In this document: positions 41,271 to 50,729 of the stretch, one piece after another
Layout of the letters: each line of letters begins with the position of its first letter
Numbering within the stretch: position 1 is the stretch's first letter
NCBI GenBank assembly: GCA_023439305.1
Contig: JAEXOO010000019.1
Location: 1-53,764 of the forward strand
Length of the DNA: 53,764 bases
DNA from: Pseudomonadota bacterium
GTDB lineage: Bacteria > Pseudomonadota > Gammaproteobacteria > Burkholderiales > Burkholderiaceae_B
Reading direction: 5' to 3'
Program-made: the position numbers and the translations under genes
The notes under the pieces: generated by a model
Database searches by the model: none
What the model saw: only the letters and a program-made list of their open reading frames with translations
Told to the model about the DNA's origin: nothing

Positions 41271-43878
41271 GCTCGTCCTGCCTGCGCTGAGCATTCTGCT
41301 TGGCAGCCTGATCTTGGCCGGCTGCGTGACTACTACGCCGCTGCAGGACTCGGACCTGTTCACTCATGATCCCGACCTGGCTCCTGCCAGCGCATCAGCG
41401 CGCACCCTTCCCCTGGAGCGGGACGACACTCCCGTCAATCACAAGATTCTGCGCCAAGCCGCGCCCCTGCCGGCCAGCGGCGCCGCCCCCTATCGCAACA
41501 ACAAGGTGCAGCAGCAGAGCACGGTGCGACTGAGCTTCGACAATACCGATATTCACGAAGTCGTTACCGCCCTGTCCAGTTTTCTGGATCGTCACTTCCT
41601 GGTGGATCCCCGCGTAAAAGGAACCTTGACTCTGCATTCGGATGGCGAAGTGCCCGCCTCCACGGCCTTTCAGTTACTGGACGGCGCTCTGCGCCTGCAA
41701 GGCTTTGCCATCGTGAATGTGGGCGAGGTCAGCCGCGTCGTGCCCATTGCCGACGCCCGCCTGCAAGGCAACGCCGTCAACGACCCCAATGCCCTGGGCG
41801 GCGTGGCGACGCGCAGTTTCCGGCTGAACTACGAAAAGGCCGATGCGCTGGTCGCCGCACTAAAGCCGCTGCTGGCCCCCGACAGTGTGCTGACGGCCTA
41901 CCCCAACAACAATACCGTCGTCATTACCGACAGCGTGGACAATCTGGAGCGCATCGCCGCCCTGATCCAATCCATCGACACGCCCACGGCGCTGCACACG
42001 CTGGTGCTGCCTATCTACAACGGCATAGCCAGCGACATCGCCTCGCTGGCCAACGACATCCTGGAGCAGGACGGCAACAATGCCCAGCGCGACATCACCG
42101 TCATGGCCGACCCGCGCTCCAACAGCGTCATCATCCGTTCCAGCAGTCCGGGACGCAGCACGCTGGCACGCAATCTGATCGTAGAGTTGGACAATGTGCA
42201 GTCGGATCCCGGCAACTTCCACGTGGTGTACCTGCGTAACGCCCAGGCCCGCTATCTGGCCGGCGTACTGCGCGGCCTGCTGACCGGCGAATCCCCCGAA
42301 GACGAACAAGGCGGCAGCGAATCCATGCGCGCCGCCTTGGGCAATAAAAGCGGCTCGGAACCACCCCGCAACAAAAGCGGCAGCAAGACCGACAAGCAAA
42401 GTTCGTCCGACACCACGCTGGAACGAGACTCGGGCGGGGGCACTAGTTCGTTTTCCGCATCTGGCGTGACCGTGCAGGCCGACACCACCACGAATGCCCT
42501 GATCATCGCCGCCCCCGAGCCCATGTACCGCAGCCTGCGCCGGGTCATCGACATGCTGGATCAGCGCCGCTCGCAGGTTCTGGTGGAAAGCCTGATCGTG
42601 GAAGTGACCGAGAACGACGCCGCCGAGCTGGGCATTCAGTGGATGCGCAATAACGGCCGCTTCATCGGCGGCGCCAACCTGGGCAGCGCCGGATTCAATA
42701 CCGGTGCAACCAACACCATCAATATGATGCCGAGCGGCCTGTCTCTGGGCATTGTGGACGGCACCGTCAATATCCCCGGCGTAGGCCAGATCATGAACCT
42801 GAACCTGCTGGCCCGTGCGCTTCAGACCAAAGGCGGGGTCAACATCCTGTCCACGCCGAACATTCTGACTCTGGACAACGAGCCGGCATCCATCCTGGTG
42901 GGCAAGACCGTACCGTTTGTCAGCGGCCAGTACGTCACCAGCGGCAACACCAGCGGCAATCCCTTCCAGACCATCGAACGCGAAGAAATCGGCCTGAAAC
43001 TGAACATCCGTCCGCAGATATCGGAAGGTGGCACCGTCAAGCTGGACATCTACCAGGAGATCTCCAACATCGACGAGGGCACGAAAATTGACGGCGGCAT
43101 CGTCACCAACAAGCGCTCCATCGACACCAGCGTGCTGCTGGACGACGGCCAGATCATGGTCCTGGGTGGGCTGCTGGAAGACCGCGTCACGCGGGGCTCG
43201 GACGCCGTGCCCATCCTGGGCTCCATTCCCGTGCTGGGCGCCTTGTTCCGCTACGACAAGCGCCAGCGCGAAAAGACTAACCTGATGATTTTCCTGCGCC
43301 CTTACGTCATCCGCGACGCCCAGGCGGGGCGCGGCCTGACACAGCACCGCTACAACTACATGCGCGCCCAGCAACAGCGCGGCCAGCCTGCCTCGCACCC
43401 CTTGCTGCCCGACATGAACGCTCCCGTGCTTCCGCCGCTGCGCAAGCCCGCCCCGCCGCGCGCCGAGCTGGATCTGCGCCAGGATCACTGGGAACAGACC
43501 CTCAAACAAGACGCCCCTGCGACCCGGCAAAACACGCAAGTGCGACAGCGGCCGGCCCCTCCCGCTCCCGCCGCCGAACAACTGCATGCGCGCCTGCCCG
43601 CCAATGTAGGCGTGCGCCAGTCTCTGGATCAGGATTATGCGGCGGCACCCGCCGGACAGCAGACCATTCTGATCGCCGACACCGATCAGGAAGGGCTGGC
43701 CCGACGCATTGCCGCCCGCGTACAGCGCAGCGGCCTGCCCTCGTACGTGCTGGCCGGTCCCGGCGGCACCAGCTATCAAGTACGCACCGACGTGCCCGCC
43801 CAGGACGATGCCGTCGATACATCGATGACCTTGCTGGCCGAACTGGGCTATCAGGCCCAGCCCCTGGAGGCGCCATGA
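41257..43878 (+). CDS. gspD: Type II secretion secretin GspD with C-terminal extension
   Basis: An 873-aa outer-membrane secretin with lipobox LAGC (Cys23). N-domains follow (NTDIHEVVTALSSFLDRHF, YEKADALVAALKPLL, YLRNAQARYLAGVL, with a Ser/Lys-rich low-complexity insert near 42290-42470). The secretin core has VLVESLIVEVTENDAAELG, VPFVSGQY and LGSIPVLGALFRY. It is longer than usual: ~185 residues follow the core, Pro/Ala/Gln-rich and ending in a ~75-residue SPOR-like segment (QQTILIADTDQEGLARRI, SYQVRTD). It forms the export channel. Its lipobox suggests it may not need a separate pilotin. Confidence 0.92.
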   Translation: MTHPKLVLPALSILLGSLILAGCVTTTPLQDSDLFTHDPDLAPASASARTLPLERDDTPVNHKILRQAAPLPASGAAPYRNNKVQQQSTVRLSFDNTDIHEVVTALSSFLDRHFLVDPRVKGTLTLHSDGEVPASTAFQLLDGALRLQGFAIVNVGEVSRVVPIADARLQGNAVNDPNALGGVATRSFRLNYEKADALVAALKPLLAPDSVLTAYPNNNTVVITDSVDNLERIAALIQSIDTPTALHTLVLPIYNGIASDIASLANDILEQDGNNAQRDITVMADPRSNSVIIRSSSPGRSTLARNLIVELDNVQSDPGNFHVVYLRNAQARYLAGVLRGLLTGESPEDEQGGSESMRAALGNKSGSEPPRNKSGSKTDKQSSSDTTLERDSGGGTSSFSASGVTVQADTTTNALIIAAPEPMYRSLRRVIDMLDQRRSQVLVESLIVEVTENDAAELGIQWMRNNGRFIGGANLGSAGFNTGATNTINMMPSGLSLGIVDGTVNIPGVGQIMNLNLLARALQTKGGVNILSTPNILTLDNEPASILVGKTVPFVSGQYVTSGNTSGNPFQTIEREEIGLKLNIRPQISEGGTVKLDIYQEISNIDEGTKIDGGIVTNKRSIDTSVLLDDGQIMVLGGLLEDRVTRGSDAVPILGSIPVLGALFRYDKRQREKTNLMIFLRPYVIRDAQAGRGLTQHRYNYMRAQQQRGQPASHPLLPDMNAPVLPPLRKPAPPRAELDLRQDHWEQTLKQDAPATRQNTQVRQRPAPPAPAAEQLHARLPANVGVRQSLDQDYAAAPAGQQTILIADTDQEGLARRIAARVQRSGLPSYVLAGPGGTSYQVRTDVPAQDDAVDTSMTLLAELGYQAQPLEAP

Positions 43879-45317
43879 ACGCGCTGAGCGAAACCCAATA
43901 CCTGCCCGAACTGCCGGCCGCCTGGTGCCGCAGCCACCGCCTGCTGGTACAGCAAAATCCGCCCGCCTTGCTGATCTGCGACCGCACCCCGCACTGGGCC
44001 GTGTCAGAAGCGCGTCGCCAGACCGGCCCCCTGCCCGTCCAGGCTGTGGATTCCACCACCCTGGACGCGCTGCTGAACCAGACCTACCAAGACGGCAATG
44101 ATGCGGCAGCAGTCGTGGACGCCGCCGAGTCGGACGTGGACCTGGAGCGCCTGCTGCACGACCTGCCCGCCATCACCGATCTGCTGGACACCCAGGACGA
44201 CGCGCCCGTCATCCGCATGATCAACGCCCTGCTGACCCAGGCGGCGCGCGATGGCGCCAGCGACGTGCATTTCGAGGCCTTTGAAACCCAGTCCGTCGTG
44301 CGCTTCCGGGTGGACGGCACGCTGCGAGACGTGGTGTCACCGCGCAAGGCCCTGCATGCCGCGCTGATCTCCCGCATCAAGATCATGTCGCAACTGGACA
44401 TCGCGGAAAAACGCATCCCTCAGGACGGCCGCATCACGCTGCGCGTGGGCGGACGCCCGATCGACGTGCGCGTGTCCACCGTGCCCACGGTGCATGGAGA
44501 ACGCGCCGTGCTGCGCCTGCTGGAAAAAGACGCCGGCCGCCTTCAGCTTGACCGCCTGGGCCTGGCCCCCGACATCCGCGCCGAATTGACCCGGCTGATC
44601 CGCCAGCCGCACGGCATCGTGCTGGTCACCGGCCCCACCGGCAGCGGCAAAACCACCACCCTGTACGCCGCGCTGGGCGAGCTGAACCGCAGCGTCAGCA
44701 ACATCCTGACCGTTGAAGACCCGGTCGAATACGACCTGCCTGGCATCAACCAGATTCCGGTCCACAGCAAGATCGGCATGACCTTCGGCGCCGCCCTGCG
44801 CGCCGCCTTGCGTCAGGACCCCGACAACATCATGATTGGCGAGATCCGCGACCTGGAAACCGCCCAGATCGCCGTGCAATCGTCCTTGACCGGCCACGGC
44901 GTGCTGGCGTCCCTGCATACCAACGACGCCATTTCGGCGGTCACCCGGCTGTCGGACATGGGCATCGAGCCCTTTTTGCTGTCCTCGTCCTTGCTGGGCG
45001 TGCTGGCGCAGCGCCTGGTGCGCCGCCTGTGCCCGCACTGCAAACAGGCCGATCCGGATGCCGGCCCCGGACACTGCCGCCCCGTAGGTTGCGACGCCTG
45101 CAATCAGTCAGGCTACAAAGGCCGCACGGGCATCCACGAACTGTTTGTCGTACACGAGGACATACGCCAGTTGATCCACACCGGCGGCGAAGAACCCGCC
45201 CTGCGCGAGGCCGCGCGACGCTACGGCATGCGCAACATGCGTGAAGACGGCCAGCGCTGGGTCCAGGCCGGCATTACCACCCACGACGAAATCCTGCGCG
45301 TCACGCGCGACCATTAA
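43875..45317 (+). CDS. gspE: Type II secretion ATPase GspE
   Basis: A 480-aa hexameric ATPase powering pseudopilus assembly. Walker A is VTGPTGSGKTTTLYAAL; the Asp box and Walker B are LTVEDPVEYDLPG and DPDNIMIGEIRD; a His box HTNDAISAVTRL follows. The tetracysteine zinc site is LCPHC...CDACNQSGYKGR. The N-terminal domain is short (~110 aa). It overlaps gspD by ATGA. Confidence 0.95.
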   Translation: MNALSETQYLPELPAAWCRSHRLLVQQNPPALLICDRTPHWAVSEARRQTGPLPVQAVDSTTLDALLNQTYQDGNDAAAVVDAAESDVDLERLLHDLPAITDLLDTQDDAPVIRMINALLTQAARDGASDVHFEAFETQSVVRFRVDGTLRDVVSPRKALHAALISRIKIMSQLDIAEKRIPQDGRITLRVGGRPIDVRVSTVPTVHGERAVLRLLEKDAGRLQLDRLGLAPDIRAELTRLIRQPHGIVLVTGPTGSGKTTTLYAALGELNRSVSNILTVEDPVEYDLPGINQIPVHSKIGMTFGAALRAALRQDPDNIMIGEIRDLETAQIAVQSSLTGHGVLASLHTNDAISAVTRLSDMGIEPFLLSSSLLGVLAQRLVRRLCPHCKQADPDAGPGHCRPVGCDACNQSGYKGRTGIHELFVVHEDIRQLIHTGGEEPALREAARRYGMRNMREDGQRWVQAGITTHDEILRVTRDH

Positions 45318-45326
45318 GACCACGCC

Positions 45327-46532
45327 ATGGCCCGCTATCAGTATCAAGCCGCACAAATGGACGGCACCGTGCACAGCAACACCCTGGAAGCGGACTCCCT
45401 GGCCGCCGCCCGACAAGCCCTGACCGAACGCGGACTGACCATTCTGGAGCTGAACGAGCAAAGCGCCGACGGCCTGGCCCAATCCTGGTTCAGCCCCGCC
45501 ATGAACGCGGCCGACTTGTGCTGGGCTACCCGCGAACTGGCCAGCCTGCTGAGCGCCAGCCTGCCGCTGGAAGCCGCCCTGACCGCCACCATCGAACAAG
45601 CCGAACGCAAACCTGTCACCGCCGCCCTGCAGCATGTATGCGACCAGGTACGGGGCGGCATGCGCCTGGCCGACGCCATGGCCGAACGCCCGCGGGACTT
45701 TCCCGCCATCTACCGTTCGCTGATCAATGCCGGCGAAAACGCCGGCGACCTGGCCCGCGTCATGGAGCGCCTGGCCGACTACCTGGAAAACCGCGACCAG
45801 TTGCGCAGCACCATTGTCAGCGCCTTCATCTACCCGGCCATTCTGGTGCTGGTATCGACCGGCATCGTGGTGTTTTTGCTGAGCTACGTCGTGCCGCAGG
45901 TCATCGGCGCTTTTGCACAGGCGCGACAAGAATTGCCCCTGTTGACCCGAATCATGCTGCAGGCCAGCCACCTGCTCGGCAGCTACGGCCTGATCGCCCT
46001 GTTGCTGGCCGCCCTGGCCGCGATTCTAGCGCGGCAAGCCCTGAAAGACCCCGCCCGTCGTCTGCGCTGGCACGCCGTGCTGCTGAGACTGCCCGGCCTG
46101 GGCAGCTACGTACAAGGCGTAAATACCGCCCGTTTCGCCAGCACCCTGGCCATTCTGATCGACGCCGGCGTGCCGCTATTGACCGCCCTGGAAGCCGCCC
46201 GCCAGACGCTGGGCAACCAGCATCTGGCGCAATGTGTGCAGCAAGCCACCCAACAGGTGCGCGAAGGCTCCAACCTGGCCCCCGCGCTGAAGCGCCAGAA
46301 AGTCTTTCCGTCCAACCTGATCCACCTGCTGGCCAGCGGCGAAAAAACCGGATCCCTGGCGCCTATGCTGGACCGCGCCGCCAGCAACCTGTCCCGCGAC
46401 CTGGAACGCCGCGCCCTGCGGCTGACCGCCATGCTGGAGCCCATGATGACCCTGGGCATGGGCGCCATGGTCATGATGATCGTGCTGGCTATTTTGATGC
46501 CTATCATGGCGATTAACCAGATGGTGCAGTGA
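45327..46532 (+). CDS. gspF: Type II secretion inner-membrane platform protein GspF
   Basis: A 401-aa platform protein with two GspF repeats and three membrane helices (YPAILVLVSTGIVVFLLSYV, GLIALLLAALAAILA, MVMMIVLAILMPIMA). RYQYQAAQMDGTVHSN at the start and LLTALEAARQTLGN in repeat two are typical. It ends the operon. No gspC, H, I, J, N or O follows. Confidence 0.93.
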   Translation: MARYQYQAAQMDGTVHSNTLEADSLAAARQALTERGLTILELNEQSADGLAQSWFSPAMNAADLCWATRELASLLSASLPLEAALTATIEQAERKPVTAALQHVCDQVRGGMRLADAMAERPRDFPAIYRSLINAGENAGDLARVMERLADYLENRDQLRSTIVSAFIYPAILVLVSTGIVVFLLSYVVPQVIGAFAQARQELPLLTRIMLQASHLLGSYGLIALLLAALAAILARQALKDPARRLRWHAVLLRLPGLGSYVQGVNTARFASTLAILIDAGVPLLTALEAARQTLGNQHLAQCVQQATQQVREGSNLAPALKRQKVFPSNLIHLLASGEKTGSLAPMLDRAASNLSRDLERRALRLTAMLEPMMTLGMGAMVMMIVLAILMPIMAINQMVQ

Positions 46533-46657
46533 CATATCATGGTGTGCTACGAAGACACTCTACCAATTGCAGGAAACTCATCCCATGAACTTGTAGGTCA
46601 TGAACAACTCGATCCAGTCCAGAGCATGAAAACTTCGATCTCAAAACCCTGCTTTGC

Positions 46658-47641
46658 TCAAGACTTCACCTGAAAAACATCATCCAGAGACTGGGCGTCC
46701 AACAAGCTCAGGCTCCAGGCCTTCAACTGTTGCGAACCCGCCTGATCCAGCATCTGGCGATACGCTCTGGAGCAACGTCCGAATTTGTGACGAATCTGTC
46801 GTGTCAGCACTTCCCGATGCGCTTTTAGCCGGCCTTCGCTAAGGCCTTGGATCCTTCCCTTCTGCAATCCCTTTTGCATCCCCTGAGTCTCCCACTGCTC
46901 CAGCCAGGAACCCGAATAATCATCAAGCATGGTGCGCACTTCCTTTAAATGAACATGATGAGGAAAATCCACCTTGGGCAGACAGCGCGGCAATATCACC
47001 TGATTGATCCAGGTCGCCATATCGCGCAGCAAAGCGGGTTCGGAACACACTTCTATGAAAGTCTGCAGCAAGCGGCTGACATCAGCCAGCCCTTGGTTGT
47101 GCTGAATTCGGCAAATCAAACCAAACAGGTTTGAGTCCTGCAAGAACTCGTTCAAAGCTTGTTTTTTGAAGTCGACCAGCAAGAACTCTTGCCGTGGGAT
47201 GTGGCGCTTCAGCCACGGGTGGACAGGCTCTTGGAACAGTTTCTGGATGTCGCGCACGCAACGCCACGGCCGCGCCCCGCTATACAAAACCAAAGATATC
47301 AACACCGGGAGGCGGCCTGAAGCACCCACAAACCGATGAGCCGCCTGCAATTGCAACCCACTGTAGGTATACGTACGCAAAGCCATGTAGGCATCCGGAC
47401 TGGACTGCAATTCAAGAGCAACCAATACATGGCGCGAAGGCGACGCTTGAACAGGAATACGCCACACAAGATCGGCCTGCCTGATCTGCAAGGCAGGCCC
47501 GACATACACGGGCGACATCAATTCAGCAGCCCCGATGGCCAGTCGCTCCAATACGCCTACAGGCGTCACGACCTGCAACAGATCGTGCAAGAGCGCCCGA
47601 TGGCTGAACAGCAAGCGATAACTGGCATCAAGAAGAGACAT
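46658..47641 (-). CDS. Rpn-family PD-(D/E)XK nuclease-like protein
   Basis: A 327-aa protein of the Rpn/'recombination-promoting nuclease, putative transposase' group. It has the N-terminal start LDASYRLLFSHRALLHDLL, a nuclease core with Asp (RQADLVWRI) and Glu-x-Gln (VALELQSSPDAY), and a C-terminal DUF4351-like helical tail (LTRQIRHKFGRC, SLDDVF). No inverted repeats or target duplications flank it, so it is a single gene and not an insertion sequence. It converges on gspF. Confidence 0.82.
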   Translation of the reverse strand: MSLLDASYRLLFSHRALLHDLLQVVTPVGVLERLAIGAAELMSPVYVGPALQIRQADLVWRIPVQASPSRHVLVALELQSSPDAYMALRTYTYSGLQLQAAHRFVGASGRLPVLISLVLYSGARPWRCVRDIQKLFQEPVHPWLKRHIPRQEFLLVDFKKQALNEFLQDSNLFGLICRIQHNQGLADVSRLLQTFIEVCSEPALLRDMATWINQVILPRCLPKVDFPHHVHLKEVRTMLDDYSGSWLEQWETQGMQKGLQKGRIQGLSEGRLKAHREVLTRQIRHKFGRCSRAYRQMLDQAGSQQLKAWSLSLLDAQSLDDVFQVKS

Positions 47642-47863
47642 GGCGATAGGCCCGGTGCAATCAACACACTAACAGCATGCCCGACCGCTCTTGCGTCTGG
47701 AGCCGAGCGGCCCCCATTCAGCCATTGTCAGAACTACATAGATGCCCAGGCCGCTGTCAGTCAGAAAAAACAGCGGTCTGCGCCAGGCCGATTTAGCCCC
47801 GAATAGGGCAACTGCCAGATTCCAGCCCTGAAAAACGTCTGAAAAAAACGGTATGTCGAGATT

Positions 47864-48883
47864 TTATTTACGACGATGAGAGGGCGGCGCGGTCGAAGCG
47901 CGCTCCACCAGAAGGGTGGACAGGATCTGCGGCGCCGGCATGGATTTGCGTGTCTTGATGGCTTCAAGCAGAGTTCGGGCCGCCAGTGCACCGATCTCGA
48001 CAGAGGGAAAGCGTATCGTCGTCAGGGGCGGATTCACAAAAGGAGCGAATTCGCTGTCATTGAAGCCGATGACGGACACCTCATCGGGAATGCGCACCCC
48101 CGCCTCGCGCAAGCCGGCCATCGCGCCCAAGGCCAGATAGTCATTGCCGCACACAAGCGCGGTGAAAGACTCACGCTCTTCCAGCAACTTGCCGACTGCC
48201 TGATAGCCTTGGTCAAAGGCATAGTCAGTCTCGACGATCAATTGGCGCGGCAAACGGCCGCCGCCGGCTGCAATGGTTTCCAGCAGCCCCTGATAACGCT
48301 GCCGAGCGCGCTGGTTCACCGCCAGATGGCCGCTGATGAAGGCGAAATCACGATGCCCGAGCGCCAGCAGATGGTCCGCCGCCTGCTGCCCGGCCAGGTA
48401 ATTGTCAAAACCGATAGAACCCGGCAAAGCATGCCCGGCATCCGCCCAGATCGTGGCGACAGGCAAGCCGTTTTTGAGGATCAGATCCAGCCACAGTGGT
48501 GGACAGTCGTTGCCCAAAAGCACAATGCCATCCACCCCCCGCTCTATCAAGGAACGCAAAGGGCCGGGATCGCCGGACTCTTCCAGGGGAGGTTGAGCCA
48601 GCAGCAGCGTATAGTTGGCCTCCCGCAAGCCCTGGCGCAAGGCCTCTACCGTCTGAGCGAACGCCGATGCACCGACGCGGGGAATCACAGCGCCTACCGT
48701 ACCGGTGCGGCGTGAAACCAAGGCCCGACCTACGCCCTGCGGGACATATCCCAAGGTCGTCACAGCCGCATTGACGCGCTCCCTGGTCCCTGCATCGACC
48801 ATTTCAGGGCGATGCAGCGCCCGAGACACTGTACTGATGGACACCCCCACCATGCGAGCTACATCCTGCAAGCTTGCCGCCAT
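47864..48883 (-). CDS. LacI-family transcriptional regulator
   Basis: A 339-aa repressor. The N-terminal LacI helix-turn-helix is SLQDVARMVGVSISTVSRAL, then a hinge helix, followed by a periplasmic-binding-like effector domain (GVDGIVLLGN, GFDNYLAGQQAADHL, CGNDYLALGAMAGL). I chose the ATG at 48883 because GGGAAGAAG lies upstream. It is divergent from the ThDP/SDR/Bug operon at 49017. LacI-type operators lie in both the operon promoter and its own 5' region, fitting repression of both. The effector is probably a pathway metabolite. Confidence 0.92.
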   Translation of the reverse strand: MAASLQDVARMVGVSISTVSRALHRPEMVDAGTRERVNAAVTTLGYVPQGVGRALVSRRTGTVGAVIPRVGASAFAQTVEALRQGLREANYTLLLAQPPLEESGDPGPLRSLIERGVDGIVLLGNDCPPLWLDLILKNGLPVATIWADAGHALPGSIGFDNYLAGQQAADHLLALGHRDFAFISGHLAVNQRARQRYQGLLETIAAGGGRLPRQLIVETDYAFDQGYQAVGKLLEERESFTALVCGNDYLALGAMAGLREAGVRIPDEVSVIGFNDSEFAPFVNPPLTTIRFPSVEIGALAARTLLEAIKTRKSMPAPQILSTLLVERASTAPPSHRRK

Positions 48884-48900
48884 AACTTCTTCCCACGATT

Positions 48901-48914
48901 TGCAAACGATTTCA
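48901..48914. promoter_or_regulatory. LacI-type operator near the regulator start
   Basis: TGCAAACGATTTCA shares its left half TGCAAACG with the stronger operator at 48967. It lies 18 bp before the regulator's ATG (48883), consistent with autoregulation. Confidence 0.55.
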
Positions 48915-48954
48915 TGATTATATCCAAAGTAAAAATGCTCCATACAGCACTTTA

Positions 48955-48984
48955 TTGACATCTCAATGCAAACGTTTGTATTAT
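48955..48984 (+). promoter_or_regulatory. Promoter with LacI-type operator before the ThDP operon
   Basis: A consensus -35 TTGACA (48955-48960), 18-bp spacer and TATTAT (48979-48984). The palindrome TGCAAACGTTTGTA (48967-48980) fills the spacer, so a bound LacI protein would block polymerase. Confidence 0.8.
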
Positions 48985-49016
48985 CCAAAAAACAATCCAA
49001 CTGGAGACAAACCACG

Positions 49017-50720
49017 ATGAAACCTGTTGAACTTCCATCCACGACGACCACTAAAAACGCGATCGTGCAAACGTTAGCAGAGCTAAACGTAGACTACGCC
49101 TTCACCTTGCCGGGGCTGGGCGTCACCTGGATGCTGGACGAGTTCTACCAGGCCCGGGACCAGTTGCGCGTTGTGCTCGCCCGCAGCGAACAAGTCGCCT
49201 CCATCATGGCGCAGGTCGTGGGACGCCTGACCGGCAAGCCCGGGGTCTACATGGGCCAGGGCCCTTTTGCCAGCACCACGGGCGCATTTGGCATCCTGGA
49301 GGCGTATTTCGCCGGCTCGCCCATGCTGGTCCTGACCGATACCTCGTGCTACGACGGCTTTGGCATGTACGGGGTTTATCAGACCATGACGGGCGATTAC
49401 GGCGCGGCCGATGTCTGCGCTGTCATGAAGACCATGAGCAAATCCACGTACTACGCCACCGAACCCCATGAAGCCGTCTACGCCGTGCAGCAGGCTTACA
49501 AACAGGCGAATCTGCCGCGGCAGGGGCCGGCGGCGGTAGTGCTCAAATCCAGCATCATCCGTCGCGAAATGCCGGCTCAGTCGCGCGTGCAGCTGTACCC
49601 CGCCCAGGGCTATCAGCATGTCGCACAGCCCGTACCATCGCCAGAGGCCGTTGCCGAACTGGCTGCCATGATCGCGACGGCCAAGCGCCCCGTTCTGATC
49701 GTGGGCAACGGCATGCAGAATCCGCAAGGGCGTCAATGGGTCGCACAACTGGCCGACAAGTTCGGTCTGGCCGTGGCCACAAGCTACAACGCCAAGGGCG
49801 TCGTCGACGAAACCTCCGCCATTTCCGTGGGCATGCTGGGCACCTGGGGCATGAAATCTGCCAACGCTGCCGTCAAAGAAGCGGACGCCCTGATCGTCAT
49901 CGGCGCAAGCTTGGGCGCGGATTACATCAAGTTTCGGGATGCAGACTTTATCCGGCCTGGCGTACAGCGCATTGCACAGGTGGACATCGATGCCCGCAAT
50001 GCGGGCTGGGTGTACCCGGTCGAGCTGGCCATCAACGCCAATGGCAACGATGTGATCGAAGCCTTACTGGAGCAGGATCTGGGGCTCGAACAACGCCAGG
50101 ATCGGCTGGACTGGATCGCTTCCCTGCAAGCCGCGCACCCTGTATTTTCAGGTTCGCCCGGAAGCGCCGCCGGCACGCTCCATAATGCCGACATCATCCA
50201 GGCGCTGGACGAATTCCTGACCCCTGAGGACATGCTGACACTGGATGCCGGAACAAACCGCATCTGGACAACGACCAGCCTGAAGATCCGCACGCCCGGG
50301 CAATTGGTGGTTCCCGGCGGTATCGGCGGCATGGGCTGGGGCGCCCCCGCAGCAGCGGCCGTGAAACTGGTTCACCCAGAAAAAAATGTCGTGTGTCTGA
50401 CGGGTGACGGCGGCTTCGCCATGACGATGAACGTAATGGCGACCTGCGTTCAGGAGAAGCTGCCGATCACCGTGGTCGTCGCTAACAATGCGGGTCTGGG
50501 TATGGTGCGCGACAACCTCAAGGAAAAACGCATCGCCGTCGATTTTTCGTCCACCGACTTCGCCCTGATCGCCCGCGGCATGGGCTGCCACGGCGTCAAT
50601 GTCACTACGCGCGCCGAATTGGCCGCCGCACTGGAAGCGGCTCGTTTCAGTCCGGTCCCCACCGTCATTGATGTGGCTGTGGACCCGGCCTCCAGCCACC
50701 TCGACGTGTCCGACTACTAA
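49017..50720 (+). CDS. ThDP-dependent enzyme of the acetolactate synthase family (second cluster)
   Basis: A 567-aa ThDP enzyme. It has the PYR domain with the activating Glu58 (ARSEQVASIMAQ), a central domain (RPVLIVGNGMQNPQG) and the PP domain with GDGGFAMTMN followed by VVANNAG. The substrate is unknown; candidates are 2-oxoacid decarboxylation or carboligation. The start at 49017 has GGAGA upstream; an in-frame ATG at 48966 lies in the LacI operator. First gene of an operon with SDR, Bug receptor, second SDR and a semialdehyde dehydrogenase. Not a close copy of the ThDP gene at 6418, but in the same type of context. Confidence 0.87.
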   Translation: MKPVELPSTTTTKNAIVQTLAELNVDYAFTLPGLGVTWMLDEFYQARDQLRVVLARSEQVASIMAQVVGRLTGKPGVYMGQGPFASTTGAFGILEAYFAGSPMLVLTDTSCYDGFGMYGVYQTMTGDYGAADVCAVMKTMSKSTYYATEPHEAVYAVQQAYKQANLPRQGPAAVVLKSSIIRREMPAQSRVQLYPAQGYQHVAQPVPSPEAVAELAAMIATAKRPVLIVGNGMQNPQGRQWVAQLADKFGLAVATSYNAKGVVDETSAISVGMLGTWGMKSANAAVKEADALIVIGASLGADYIKFRDADFIRPGVQRIAQVDIDARNAGWVYPVELAINANGNDVIEALLEQDLGLEQRQDRLDWIASLQAAHPVFSGSPGSAAGTLHNADIIQALDEFLTPEDMLTLDAGTNRIWTTTSLKIRTPGQLVVPGGIGGMGWGAPAAAAVKLVHPEKNVVCLTGDGGFAMTMNVMATCVQEKLPITVVVANNAGLGMVRDNLKEKRIAVDFSSTDFALIARGMGCHGVNVTTRAELAAALEAARFSPVPTVIDVAVDPASSHLDVSDY

Positions 50721-50729
50721 GGAGTTCTG

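Noticed and set aside
41860..43779. Long open frame antisense to gspD (and similar ones opposite dbpA and dnfR)
   Set aside because: These are mirror frames expected in GC-rich coding DNA; the plus-strand proteins carry clear family motifs.
46658..47641. Insertion sequence around the Rpn gene
   Set aside because: Rpn proteins are often labelled transposases, but no terminal inverted repeats, target duplications or second transposase frame are visible.
48966..49016. Upstream ATG for the second ThDP enzyme
   Set aside because: It lies inside the LacI operator and upstream of the predicted transcription start; the ATG at 49017 follows GGAGA.
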